DNA of 55,836 nt from Acidimicrobiaceae bacterium. Lineage in GTDB: Bacteria > Actinomycetota > Acidimicrobiia > Acidimicrobiales > Aldehydirespiratoraceae. This document shows, piece after piece, positions 33,195-41,616 of the stretch; position 1 is the stretch's first letter; each line of letters begins with the position of its first letter. Location: positions 1 through 55,836 of the forward strand of contig VYBO01000111.1 in assembly GCA_009844405.1 (NCBI GenBank). The letters are read 5' to 3'. The notes under the pieces were generated by a model. That model saw nothing but the letters and a program-made list of their open reading frames with translations, was not told the DNA's origin and did no database searches. The position numbers and the translations under genes were made by a program.

Positions 33195-35032
33195 TCAGCC
33201 TGCGAGGCTACCAGCGACCCCGACACGGACGCCTCGGATCGGCGTCCGTGCTCGATGAGCCAGGGGAGCAGATCGGCAAGTGCCTGTGTGCGGGTGGGCC
33301 GCTCCTCGAGTCGCTCCGTCTGCGACTTGAGCCAGGCGAGGCTGACGCTGCAGTGCTGGCGCATGGCGGGATCGTGCGAGGAGGCGGCCTGGCGGCGAAG
33401 CTCGTTCATGGCTCGGCGAGCGGCGATGCCGGCGATCCGCGCGAGCACGTCGTCCACGGCCGCGGTGCCGTCGTCCACGGCGAGCCGGTGCAGCGTCTGG
33501 GCCGCCTGCGGCGAGACGCGGTCGGATGCGGCCACCACCTCGCCCTCGTCCTGGAGAGCCTGGAAGGCCTCCCGTCGCACCGGGTCGCCGAACAGGGTCG
33601 CATGCAGGCGGCCCGCGGCCTCCCCGGGGCGGTGGATGGCCAGCTGCAGCGCCTCGTCCTCGGGAGTGAGGCGGATGTCTTCATCCCGTGTGTCCTCGCC
33701 GGTGTGCACCGTGCGATCCTCGGCGCGGCTGCGGATGCTGTTGGCGTAGACGCGCAGGAGATCGATGTCGAACTGGCACCGCTCAGCGATATTCACGATC
33801 TGCGGGTCGCGCACCAACGGATTGGGGTGCTCGCTGACCACGTCCACGGCTCGCTCCGCGGACTTGGCCCGGCTCTCGTAGGTCGACAGGTCGCCGTCTG
33901 CGAGGACACGGTCGACGCGGAACTGCAGGAATCGCTCTGGATTCTCAACCGCAGCCCGGAGGGCGTCGGGCTCTGTACGGGCCAGTTCGCCGGGGTCCTG
34001 TCCCGATGGGAGCTTCGCCACCCAGATCTCCATCTCGAACTCCTGCTCCCATGCATAGAGCTGCCGCGCGCCGGCGGCGAGCCGGCTCGCGGCAGCCGCG
34101 CCGGCGGCGTCGGCGTCGAAGGCCAGCACCAGCCGGCTGGCCGAGAACCGCTTGAGCAGTCGCACATGCTCGGCGGTGAGGGCGGTGCCGCAGGTGGCCA
34201 CGGCCAGCTCGATGCCGGCCTCGGCGCAGCCGATCACGTCGGTGTAGCCCTCGCACACCACCGCCCGACCGGCCTTGACGATCTCCTTGCGGTGCTCGTG
34301 CAGCCCGTACAGGACCCTGCTCTTGTTGTAGGTCTTGGCCTCGGTCGATGTGTTCATGTACTTGGGGCCGTCGACCCCGGGCATGACCCTGCCGCCGAAG
34401 CCGACGGTGTCGCCCCGCTCGTCGTTGATGGGGAACAAGATCCGGCCGCGGAAGAAGTCGTACTGGCTACCCCGGTCGTTGATGCGCCCGAGGCCGGAGT
34501 CCCGCAGATCATCGTCGGAAAGGCCCACGTGATGTGCGAGGATCTCCCCGTGGGCGGGCGCCCATCCGATCTTCCAGCGGCGCACCAGATCGCTGTCGTA
34601 GCCGCGGGACCGGAGATAGTTCCGGGCCGGGCCCGCGTCGCGCCCGTCGAGCAGCCGCTGGTGGTAGAAGTCCCTGGCCCTGGCCACCGCCTCCAGCAGC
34701 CTCCGCCGGCGGCTCCGGGCCGCGCTCTCGTCCCGGCTGGTGTAGTGCAGATGTATCCCGGCCCGCCCGGCCAGCATCTCGACCGCGCCGCCGAAGTCGA
34801 GTCCCTCGATCTCCTGCACGAAGGTGATCACGTCGCCGCTGCGCTGGCAGCCGAAGCAGTAGTAGACGCCCTTGTCGGGCGAAACCGACAGCGACGGGGT
34901 CCGCTCGCCGTGCAGCGGGCAGCGGGCCATCCACTGCCGCCCGGAGCGCTTGATCTCGGTGTGCTCCCCGATGATCGCGACGATGTCGGTCGCCGCCCGC
35001 ACTCTGGCTATGTCGTCCGCCATGATCCCCAT
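33185..35032 (-). CDS. dnaG: DNA primase
   Basis: A 615-residue replicative primase that makes RNA primers. The N-terminal zinc-binding domain has MARCPLHGERTPSLSVSP and YYCFGCQRSGDVI. The catalytic core follows with YDFFRGRILFPI, then the TOPRIM site AVVCEGYTDVIG and VLAFDADAAGAAAASR, where the acidic metal ligands lie. The C-terminal about 170 residues should contact the DnaB helicase. ATG 35032 gives MGIMADDIARVR, close to the common start MGI.DEDIARVR; ATG 35023 is the alternative. The last codons ADPG-stop run into tRNA-Asn. It is downstream of glyQS with 269 bases between. Confidence 0.96.
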   Translation of the reverse strand: MGIMADDIARVRAATDIVAIIGEHTEIKRSGRQWMARCPLHGERTPSLSVSPDKGVYYCFGCQRSGDVITFVQEIEGLDFGGAVEMLAGRAGIHLHYTSRDESAARSRRRRLLEAVARARDFYHQRLLDGRDAGPARNYLRSRGYDSDLVRRWKIGWAPAHGEILAHHVGLSDDDLRDSGLGRINDRGSQYDFFRGRILFPINDERGDTVGFGGRVMPGVDGPKYMNTSTEAKTYNKSRVLYGLHEHRKEIVKAGRAVVCEGYTDVIGCAEAGIELAVATCGTALTAEHVRLLKRFSASRLVLAFDADAAGAAAASRLAAGARQLYAWEQEFEMEIWVAKLPSGQDPGELARTEPDALRAAVENPERFLQFRVDRVLADGDLSTYESRAKSAERAVDVVSEHPNPLVRDPQIVNIAERCQFDIDLLRVYANSIRSRAEDRTVHTGEDTRDEDIRLTPEDEALQLAIHRPGEAAGRLHATLFGDPVRREAFQALQDEGEVVAASDRVSPQAAQTLHRLAVDDGTAAVDDVLARIAGIAARRAMNELRRQAASSHDPAMRQHCSVSLAWLKSQTERLEERPTRTQALADLLPWLIEHGRRSEASVSGSLVASQADPG

Positions 35033-35160
35033 CGGAGCCGAACATACCAGTTTCCGGTGTGCGCGATTCGCGGCCTGAGGGTTGCCGGCGGTCTCGTCTC
35101 GTGCTAGTTTCCGGCCCAGCCGAGCGGACCAAGTGCCGGAGCATCCCCTGCCCCGAGCGG

Positions 35161-35282
35161 ACCACCTCACAGGGGGCGCCCCGGCGTTTTCTATGCTATC
35201 TGTTCGACGCTATCTGTTCGACATTGATATACACAATATGCATTCTAACAGCAAGACATATGCTATAACCCGACCCGTGCCC
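35161..35282 (-). promoter_or_regulatory. AT-rich island with direct repeats upstream of dnaG
   Basis: This stretch in the glyQS-dnaG gap is far richer in A+T than its surroundings. On the minus strand GTCGAACAGATAGC occurs twice in tandem (near 35193-35222), and TGGTCCGCTCGG occurs twice closer to dnaG (about 35123-35165, partly outside this span). A hexamer TATGTT lies about 10 bases before the dnaG start, near 35045, and could be its -10 box. The spacing suggests operators or a promoter block, but no known motif is recognised. Confidence 0.4.
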
Positions 35283-35301
35283 TTGCTTTGGAGCGGTAGT
35301 G

Positions 35302-36624
35302 CTACCGGAGACGGTCGGTGAGGTAGGCGACGAGCCGGTCGATGCTCACCCGGTCCTGGGCCATGGAGTCGCGGTCGCGCACCGTGACCGCGTCGTCGTC
35401 GATGGTGTCGAAGTCGACGGTCACGCACAGCGGGGTGCCGATCTCGTCCTGGCGCCGGTAGCGGCGCCCAATGGCCTGGGTCTCGTCGTAGTCGCAGCTC
35501 CAGCTGCCCTTGAGCAGGTCGAACACCCGCTGCGCCACCGGCACCAGCACGTCCTTGCGCGACAGGGGCAGCACCGCCACCGCATACGGCGCCAGCCGGC
35601 GGTCGAGCCGGAGCACAACCCGCTCGGCGTCGTTGACGACCTCGGTGTGGTAGGCGTCCATCAGGAACGCCATGGCGGCCCGGGTGGCGCCCGCGGCCGG
35701 CTCGATCACATGGGGCGTGTAGTGCTCTTCGGTGGCCGGGTCGAAGAATTCGAGCCGCTCGCCGGAGTGCTCGGAGTGGGCCCGCAGGTCGTAGTCGCCC
35801 CGGTTGGCGATGCCCTCGAGCTCGTCCCAGCCCCAGGGGAACAGGAACTCAACGTCGGAGGTGGCCGACGAGTAGTGGCTCAGCTCGTCGGCGCCGTGGG
35901 GCCTCAGCCGCAGCATCTCGGGATTGATGCCCAGGTCCAGGTACCACTGGTGGCGGGCCTCGCACCAGTGCTCGAACCACTCCGCCGCCGAGTCCGGCGG
36001 GACGAAGTACTCCATCTCCATCTGCTCGAACTCGCGGGTGCGGAACACGAAGTTGCCCGGCGTGATCTCGTTGCGGAACGACTTCCCGATCTGGGCGATG
36101 CCGAACGGCGGGCTCTTGCGGCTGGTTCGCAGCACGTTGGCGAAGTTGATGAACATGCCCTGGGCCGTCTCGGGACGGAGGTAGACCTGCGCCGCGGAGT
36201 CGGCTACCGGCCCGGCGTGAGTGGCGAACATCAGGTTGAACTGCCGGGGCTCGGTGAGTTGGCCCCTCTCGCCGCACTCGGGGCAGTTCTCCGGGTCCTG
36301 GAGCTTGTCGGAGCGGTGCCGGGTACCGCAGGCGCGGCAGTCCACCAGCGGGTCGGTGAAGTTCCCGAGATGGCCGGAGGCCTCCCACACCGCGGGCGGC
36401 GACAGGATCGACGCGTCAAGGCCGACCACGTCGTGGCGCAGCTGCACCATCGATCGCCACCACTGCTCCTTGACGTTGCGCAGCAGCAGCACTCCCAGCG
36501 GCCCGTAGTCGTAGGCCGAGCGGAAGCCGCCGTAGATCTCCGCGGAGCGGAACACGAAGCCGCGCCGCACGCAGAGGTTGACGATGGCGTCGAACAGCTC
36601 CGGGTCTGGGCGTGACTCTGCCAT
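35302..36624 (-). CDS. glyQS: Glycyl-tRNA synthetase, alpha2 type
   Basis: A 440-residue class II synthetase that charges tRNA-Gly. Motif 1 to 3 regions are visible: AYDYGPLGVLLLRNVK, RPETAQGMFINFANV, FGIAQIGKSFRNEITP and FEQMEMEYFV. A zinc-ribbon insertion CRACGTRH...CPECGE is present with all four cysteines. The C-terminal anticodon-binding domain shows YAVAVLPLSRKD and GRRYRRQDEIGTPLCVTVDF. This is the single-chain dimeric type. ATG 36624 is preferred; TTG 36633 adds three residues. It precedes dnaG in the same direction. Confidence 0.97.
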   Translation of the reverse strand: MAESRPDPELFDAIVNLCVRRGFVFRSAEIYGGFRSAYDYGPLGVLLLRNVKEQWWRSMVQLRHDVVGLDASILSPPAVWEASGHLGNFTDPLVDCRACGTRHRSDKLQDPENCPECGERGQLTEPRQFNLMFATHAGPVADSAAQVYLRPETAQGMFINFANVLRTSRKSPPFGIAQIGKSFRNEITPGNFVFRTREFEQMEMEYFVPPDSAAEWFEHWCEARHQWYLDLGINPEMLRLRPHGADELSHYSSATSDVEFLFPWGWDELEGIANRGDYDLRAHSEHSGERLEFFDPATEEHYTPHVIEPAAGATRAAMAFLMDAYHTEVVNDAERVVLRLDRRLAPYAVAVLPLSRKDVLVPVAQRVFDLLKGSWSCDYDETQAIGRRYRRQDEIGTPLCVTVDFDTIDDDAVTVRDRDSMAQDRVSIDRLVAYLTDRLR

Positions 36625-36642
36625 GAAGGGCAAGGGTAGGAG

Positions 36643-37362
36643 CTAACTGCGGTCCAGCACGGTCACCGATCGCAGCCGCCGCTCCAGATGAGACTCGATC
36701 GCCGCGGTAGCGACGGCGGTCACCTCGGCGGCAGCGTCGTCGGCCGGCCGGCGCAGTGCCGCTCCGAGCTGCCCGCCGAGGATCTGGCGGAGCATCTCCA
36801 GCGCCTCCCGGCTGATCGGCCGGCCATGGCGGCACCGGTGGCACAGCACCCCGCCGGCTTCTAGGTCGAGAGCCTCGAAGGACTCGCCCGCTCCACAGGC
36901 CACGCAGCTGCCGAGCTCGGGCTGCACGCCCTCCATTGCCAGCAGCTTCAAGAAGAATCCCGCCACGACCAACTCGCTGTCGACGCGGTCCAGCGTGGTC
37001 AGGGCCCGGACGAGCATCACATGCCGGTCGGGGTCGCCTCCGGTCTCGGGCGCGAGGTGGTCGACGGCCTCCAGCATGGCGGAGGCTCGGGCGAAGCTGC
37101 CGGGGTCGGACCGGAGGCTCGCGAAGCGGTCGATGGTCTCAGCCTGGGTGAGAGTGTCGAGCTCGCCGCGGCCCCGGTACAGCTGCACCGCCACGCGACA
37201 GGCCGGCTCCAGGCGGGCGCCGAACTTCGAGCGGGTGCGCCGCACCCCCTTGGCCACGGCGCGGACCTTGCCGTGGGCCAGGGTGTGCAAGTTCACGATG
37301 CGGTCTGCCTCGCCCAGCTTCCAGGTGCGCAGCACCACCGCCTCGTCGCGGTAGAGGCCCAT
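36643..37362 (-). CDS. recO: DNA repair protein RecO
   Basis: A 239-residue recombination mediator that, with RecR, loads RecA on SSB-coated DNA. The N-terminal OB fold begins MGLYRDEAVVLRTWKLGEADRIV, typical of RecO; the C-terminal part carries a zinc finger with CVACG...GGVLCHRCR. The start is ATG 37362, 4 bases after the uppS stop, so the genes are coupled. It belongs to the phoH-ybeY-corC-era-uppS-recO-glyQS run. Confidence 0.94.
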   Translation of the reverse strand: MGLYRDEAVVLRTWKLGEADRIVNLHTLAHGKVRAVAKGVRRTRSKFGARLEPACRVAVQLYRGRGELDTLTQAETIDRFASLRSDPGSFARASAMLEAVDHLAPETGGDPDRHVMLVRALTTLDRVDSELVVAGFFLKLLAMEGVQPELGSCVACGAGESFEALDLEAGGVLCHRCRHGRPISREALEMLRQILGGQLGAALRRPADDAAAEVTAVATAAIESHLERRLRSVTVLDRS

Positions 37363-37366
37363 CGCC

Positions 37367-38146
37367 CTAGCCCGGGTGGTCTCGCCTCTTGCCGTCGCCG
37401 TTGAACGTGATGGCCGAGCTTGCGCCGTTGGGCGAGACCTGCCCGAACCGCCGCTCGCGCTCCTGGTAGACCCTAATCGCCTCATAGAGGTCCACCCGGC
37501 GGAAGTCGGGCCACGCCGTGTCGGTGAAGTACAGCTCGCTGTAGGCCAGCTCCCAGAGCAGGAAGTTGGAGGTGCGGCACTCCCCGGAGGTGCGGATCAT
37601 CAGGTCGGGCTCCGGCATCTCGGGGTCGTAGAGGCGGCAGGCGATGGTGCGCTCGGTGATCCTGTCGGCCGATATCCCGGAGTTCACGACCGCCCTGACG
37701 GCATCGACGATCTCTGCCCGCCCGCCGTAGTTGAAGGCGATGGTGAAGGTCATCCGACGGTTGCGCCTGGTCAGCTCCACGGCGTCGTCCATGAGCTGGA
37801 TCAGCTTCTTGGGCACCCGGCGGTCGCGGCGGCCGACGAACCGGATCCGCACGCCCCGCTCGTGCAGGTCGTCCCGGCGCCTCAGCAGGATGTCCTCGTT
37901 GAATTCGAGCAGGAAGCGGACCTCGTCGTGGGGGCGACGCCAATTCTCAGTGCTGAACGCATAGACGGTGAGCCATTCGACGCCGATGTCGAGCGCCCCG
38001 TCCACCACGTCGAACAGCGCCTCCTCGCCGGCCCTGTGACCCTCGGTGCGGGGCAGGCCCCGGGACTGGGCCCAGCGTCCGTTGCCGTCCATCACGCACG
38101 CGACGTGCGAGGGGACGCGGTCCAGATCCAACGCCGCAGCGATCAT
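37367..38146 (-). CDS. uppS: Isoprenyl transferase (undecaprenyl diphosphate synthase family)
   Basis: A 259-residue cis-prenyltransferase that extends allylic diphosphates for cell-wall lipid carriers. Motifs are VACVMDGNGRWAQSRG with the catalytic Asp, YAFSTENWRRP, FNYGGRAEIVDAV, and RTSGECRTSNFLLWELAYSE, where Cys replaces the usual Gln/Met. All diphosphate-binding residues look intact. Product length (Z-farnesyl, decaprenyl or undecaprenyl) cannot be told. It lies 40 bases downstream of era. Confidence 0.95.
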   Translation of the reverse strand: MIAAALDLDRVPSHVACVMDGNGRWAQSRGLPRTEGHRAGEEALFDVVDGALDIGVEWLTVYAFSTENWRRPHDEVRFLLEFNEDILLRRRDDLHERGVRIRFVGRRDRRVPKKLIQLMDDAVELTRRNRRMTFTIAFNYGGRAEIVDAVRAVVNSGISADRITERTIACRLYDPEMPEPDLMIRTSGECRTSNFLLWELAYSELYFTDTAWPDFRRVDLYEAIRVYQERERRFGQVSPNGASSAITFNGDGKRRDHPG

Positions 38147-38186
38147 TACTCTGACGCTACCGCGTGACCCGCCGACGTGGCGCGCC

Positions 38187-39041
38187 TTATCCGGCGCGTC
38201 GCTGCCAGTTCTTGTCGACTCGGACTGCGAGCTGCAGGTAGGCGCCCTCGGGGAGTTGCGAGCGCACCGCCGTCCCGGCCGCCTTGAGCTTCGATCCGCC
38301 CTTGCCGATCACGATCGCCTTCTGGGAAGGGCGCTCAACGATGATCTCGCAGCGGATCAAGGGCCAGTCCCATTCCGTCACCCGGGTGGCGATCGAATGG
38401 GGCAACTCGCCGCGTGTGGCGGCCAGGAGCTGTTCCCGCACCAGCTCGGCCACCCGGAAGGCCTCCGAGGCGTCCGAGACGGTTCCCGGAGGGTAGAGGG
38501 CCGGCCCCTCGGGCAGGCGGCCCGCCAGATGCTCCACCAGCGCCTCCACACCCTGGCCGGTGCGTCCGCTCACCGGGAAGTAGGCCTCGAAGTCCAACTC
38601 TCCCAGGGCGGCGAGCTGCTCCAGCATCGCCTGCGGTCCCACCAGGTCGGCCTTGGTCACGACCACAACGGAGTCTGCCGGCAGCGTCCGGGCGATGAAG
38701 GCGTCGCCGCGGCCGTAGGGCGCCGATGCGTCGATCACCAGGCACGTCACGTCGATCTCGTGCAGCGCCTCGTTCGCGGCGGCGTTCATCCGGCGCCCGA
38801 GCGCGGTGCGAGGCTTGTGTATGCCGGGCGTGTCGACCAGGATCATCTGGGCGCCACGACGGGTGAGCACCCCCCGCAACTCGGTGCGGGTGGTCTGGGG
38901 CTTGTCCGAGACGATCGACACCTTCTGCCCGACGATCCGGTTTACCAGCGTCGACTTGCCCGCATTGGGACGGCCTGCCAGCCCGACGATCCCGCACCGG
39001 TGGCTGCCGGCGCCTGTGTCCGGCTCCCCGGGAGGCTTCAT
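38187..39041 (-). CDS. era: GTPase Era
   Basis: A 284-residue ribosome-assembly GTPase binding 16S rRNA. G1 is [17 protein letters not shown]3 DTPGIHKP and G4 VVTKADLVG; the switch segment [12 protein letters not shown] is present. The C-terminal KH domain is seen in [17 protein letters not shown]. The start ATG 39041 overlaps the corC stop by 4 bases (ATGA). It is part of the conserved ybeY-corC-era order. Confidence 0.97.
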   Translation of the reverse strand: MKPPGEPDTGAGSHRCGIVGLAGRPNAGKSTLVNRIVGQKVSIVSDKPQTTRTELRGVLTRRGAQMILVDTPGIHKPRTALGRRMNAAANEALHEIDVTCLVIDASAPYGRGDAFIARTLPADSVVVVTKADLVGPQAMLEQLAALGELDFEAYFPVSGRTGQGVEALVEHLAGRLPEGPALYPPGTVSDASEAFRVAELVREQLLAATRGELPHSIATRVTEWDWPLIRCEIIVERPSQKAIVIGKGGSKLKAAGTAVRSQLPEGAYLQLAVRVDKNWQRRAG

Positions 39042-39877
39042 GTGCGGGTGAGTCTCACCCGGGTGATGCGGCGGCCCTCCATGTGCTCCACCCGCAGCTT
39101 GAGGCCGTCGACCTCCACTTTCTCGCCCACCTCGGGCACATGGCCCAGCTTGCTGAAGATCAGGCCGCCCACGGTGTCCCAGTCGTCGTCGGGCAAGGCC
39201 GCTCCGACGAGGGTGTTCAGCTGGTCGACCGGCATGCGGCCGTGCACCAGGGCCTCGCCGCCCGCGAGGGGCTCCATGAGCGGCTCAGGCCGGTCGAACT
39301 CGTCGACGATCTCGCCCACCAGCTCCTCGACGAGGTCCTCGAGGGTGACGAGCCCGGCCGTGCCCCCGTACTCGTCGACGACAATGGCCAGGTGCCCTCC
39401 GGCGGTGCGCATCTCGGAGAGCAGCTCGTCCACCCGCTTGGTCTCGGGCACGAACATGGCGCGGCGCATCGACTCCTGGACGGGACGGTCGCCGCCGCCC
39501 GAGCGCTCGGTACGGGCCAGGTCCTTCAGCAGCACGACGCCGACGACGTCGTCGATGTCGTTCCGGCACACCGGCAGCCGGCTGAGGCCGCGGCTGATGG
39601 CGATCTCGAGCGCGGCGGTCACCGTCATGTCTGCGTCGACGGTCACCATGTCGGCGCGGGGCGCCATGACCTCACGAACGACCGTGCGGTCCAAGGCGAG
39701 AGCGGAAGCGATCATGTCGCGCTCGGCGTCCTCGATGGCGTCCGCCTCAGCCGCCGCGTCGGTGAGGGCGATCAACTCGTCCTCGCTGACCGGTGGCGCC
39801 CCGTTCCTCACCCTTGCGACCCGTCTCCGAACACGGCGCGACCTATGGCCGGCGCCGGGTTCGTTCTGGCTGGTCAC
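39038..39877 (-). CDS. CorC/YbeX-like CBS-domain protein
   Basis: A 279-residue cytoplasmic protein with a paired CBS module ([19 protein letters not shown] and [19 protein letters not shown]; then [20 protein letters not shown]) and a C-terminal CorC_HlyC domain ([20 protein letters not shown]). It lacks the N-terminal DUF21 membrane domain of larger hemolysin-like transporters, so it matches YbeX/CorC of E. coli, which also lies next to ybeY. Magnesium or cobalt efflux and ribosome-linked roles are reported for such proteins. The GTG start 39877 overlaps the ybeY stop by 4 bases. Confidence 0.9.
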   Translation of the reverse strand: MTSQNEPGAGHRSRRVRRRVARVRNGAPPVSEDELIALTDAAAEADAIEDAERDMIASALALDRTVVREVMAPRADMVTVDADMTVTAALEIAISRGLSRLPVCRNDIDDVVGVVLLKDLARTERSGGGDRPVQESMRRAMFVPETKRVDELLSEMRTAGGHLAIVVDEYGGTAGLVTLEDLVEELVGEIVDEFDRPEPLMEPLAGGEALVHGRMPVDQLNTLVGAALPDDDWDTVGGLIFSKLGHVPEVGEKVEVDGLKLRVEHMEGRRITRVRLTRT

Positions 39878-40383
39878 GGTGGTCGGTGGTGTGCAGCCAG
39901 AAGCTGCTGCTCGCGGGTTTGCATGGCTGCGGCCTCCGCTTCGTGGGCGTGGTCGTATCCCAGTACGTGCAGCACGCCGTGCACGACCAGCAGGGCCAAC
40001 TCGTCGGCCGGGTCGCCGGTCGGCCGGGGGTCGCCGTTGGCTCGTGCCGCGTACGCGGGACAGACCACAACGTCGCCCAGCAGCACGGTCGGTCCGGATG
40101 CGGGTGCGCCGCCGTGGCCGCCGTCTATGGGAAAGGCGAGGACGTCGGTGGGCCCGGCCGCGCCCATGTGGGCCAGGTTGAGCTCGGCCATGGCGCCGGC
40201 GTCCACGAACCGCAGGCCCAGCTCGCCGGATCCGACGCCCTCGTCGCGCAGCACGGCTCGGGCCAGCCTGGCCCATCGCTCGGTGTCGACCGGGTCGTTT
40301 CCTGCTGCCGGCCCGGAAGTCTCGTCGAAGGCGCGCACCACCGCTCCGCAAGGAGGCTCGTCCGGGGAGGACGCCGGTGCCAT
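39874..40383 (-). CDS. ybeY: Endoribonuclease YbeY
   Basis: A 169-residue zinc-dependent RNase for rRNA maturation and ribosome quality control. The metal motif [11 protein letters not shown] with three His ligands is intact, and TDVLAFPID and LLGDVVVCP are further signatures. The N-terminal 40 residues are extended and low in complexity. The start ATG 40383 directly abuts the phoH stop with no gap. Confidence 0.95.
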   Translation of the reverse strand: MAPASSPDEPPCGAVVRAFDETSGPAAGNDPVDTERWARLARAVLRDEGVGSGELGLRFVDAGAMAELNLAHMGAAGPTDVLAFPIDGGHGGAPASGPTVLLGDVVVCPAYAARANGDPRPTGDPADELALLVVHGVLHVLGYDHAHEAEAAAMQTREQQLLAAHHRPP

Positions 40384-41346
40384 CTAGGCGGAGTCTCCGC
40401 GGGTGAGGCCGACCCGGTCGTAGGCGGTGACGATGTCGGCGACGATGCGGTGACGAACGACGTCGCGGCTGCTCAGATGGACGAACCCGATGCCTTCGAT
40501 GCCTCCCAGCAGTTCCTCGATGCCCGCCAGGCCGCTGCGCCCGCCGTCCACGTCCACCTGGGTGACGTCGCCGGTGACCACAGCCCGGGAGCCGAAGCCG
40601 ATGCGGGTGAGGAACATCTTCATCTGCTCGGGGGTGGTGTTCTGGGCCTCGTCGAGGATGATGAAGCTCGAATTGAGGGTGCGGCCCCGCATGAACGCCA
40701 GCGGCGCCACCTCGACGGCGCCCCGTTCCAGGAATCGCTCCATTCCCTCGCTGCCCACCATGTCGTAAAGCGCGTCGTAGAGGGGGCGCAGGTAGGGATC
40801 GACCTTGGCCATCATGTCGCCGGGGAGGAATCCCAGCCTCTCCCCCGCCTCGACCGCGGGGCGGGTGAGGATGATGCGGGTCACCTCGCCGTCGTTGAGC
40901 GCTCGCACGGCCATGGCCACCGCCAGCCAGCTCTTGCCCGTTCCGGCCGGCCCGATCCCGAAGGTGATGATGCTCTGGCCCATCACGTCGGTGTAGCGCT
41001 TCTGTCCGGCCGACTTCGGGCGCACGACCCGCCCCCCGGCCGTTCGCAGCACATCGTGGGTCAGGACCTCCGAGGCTCGGACGTTGCTGCGCACCATGTC
41101 GATCGTGCGGTCGATGGTGCGGCCGTCGAGGCGCTGCCCGTGCTCGAGAAGCAGGATCAGCTCCTCGAACGCCCGGGCGACGGTCTCGGCCTCGTCCCCG
41201 AGGACGCTGACCTCGTTGCCCCTCAGATGGATGCGGCTGCCGGGGAACGCGCTCTCAAGCTGGCGGAGGTTCGCATCGTGCTCGCCCACCAGAGGTCCGA
41301 GCAGATGGTTGGCGGGGACGCGGATGGTGGCGGCGGTCTCAGGCAT
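40384..41346 (-). CDS. phoH: PhoH family ATPase
   Basis: A 320-residue PhoH-like protein (RNA-helicase-type ATPase fold). The Walker A is [18 protein letters not shown], Walker [21 protein letters not shown], followed by TGDVTQVDV. The N-terminal KH-like part ([20 protein letters not shown]) marks the PhoH-L/YbeZ group, partner of YbeY. ATG 41346 ([11 protein letters not shown]) is chosen; a longer frame would start inside repeat F2 and read [13 protein letters not shown], which is repeat-encoded and rejected. It is the first gene of the ybeY-era-recO run. Confidence 0.95.
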   Translation of the reverse strand: MPETAATIRVPANHLLGPLVGEHDANLRQLESAFPGSRIHLRGNEVSVLGDEAETVARAFEELILLLEHGQRLDGRTIDRTIDMVRSNVRASEVLTHDVLRTAGGRVVRPKSAGQKRYTDVMGQSIITFGIGPAGTGKSWLAVAMAVRALNDGEVTRIILTRPAVEAGERLGFLPGDMMAKVDPYLRPLYDALYDMVGSEGMERFLERGAVEVAPLAFMRGRTLNSSFIILDEAQNTTPEQMKMFLTRIGFGSRAVVTGDVTQVDVDGGRSGLAGIEELLGGIEGIGFVHLSSRDVVRHRIVADIVTAYDRVGLTRGDSA

Positions 41347-41383
41347 GCGCGGTGTCAGGGCCGAGGCTACACGACGAGTAGCA

Positions 41384-41526
41384 CTAGGAGCGAGCGCGGA
41401 TTGATCGGCAGGCAATCGCGGCGCGGGGTGGTCATTCCCGCTCTTGTTCGCTGCGCTCACGGGCCGCTCGGGCCACGGCCCCGCCCCGCATGGGCCGGGT
41501 CGCCCGTCTAGCCGCGGGGCCTCTAG
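41384..41526 (-). repeat. Dispersed 3'-intergenic repeat, copy F1 (full-length long-arm form)
   Basis: About 143 bases, from CTAGGAGCGAGCGCGG to GCGGGGCCTCTAG, with core 41439-41467. It matches copy D over its whole length with scattered substitutions. It lies in tandem with F2 between ramB and phoH, so the pair fills the whole upstream region of the phoH operon. Confidence 0.86.
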
Positions 41527-41616
41527 GTGTTCCCGCTCTTGTTCGCTGCGCTCACGGGCCGCTCGGGCCACGGCCTCGCCCGTATGGGCCGGACTGGTCG
41601 TTTCGCTCGGCCTCTA
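41527..41616 (-). repeat. Dispersed 3'-intergenic repeat, copy F2
   Basis: Short form, core 41534-41562. On the minus strand it begins with TAGAGGCCGAGCG, the TAG being the ramB stop (41614-41616), then a spacer containing CGGCCCATACGGGCGAGGC, then the core. It directly adjoins F1. Confidence 0.85.

Noticed and set aside
41347..41571. N-terminal extension of phoH to 41571
   Set aside because: The added residues are encoded by repeat copies F2 and F1; PhoH homology begins at MPETAATI (41346).
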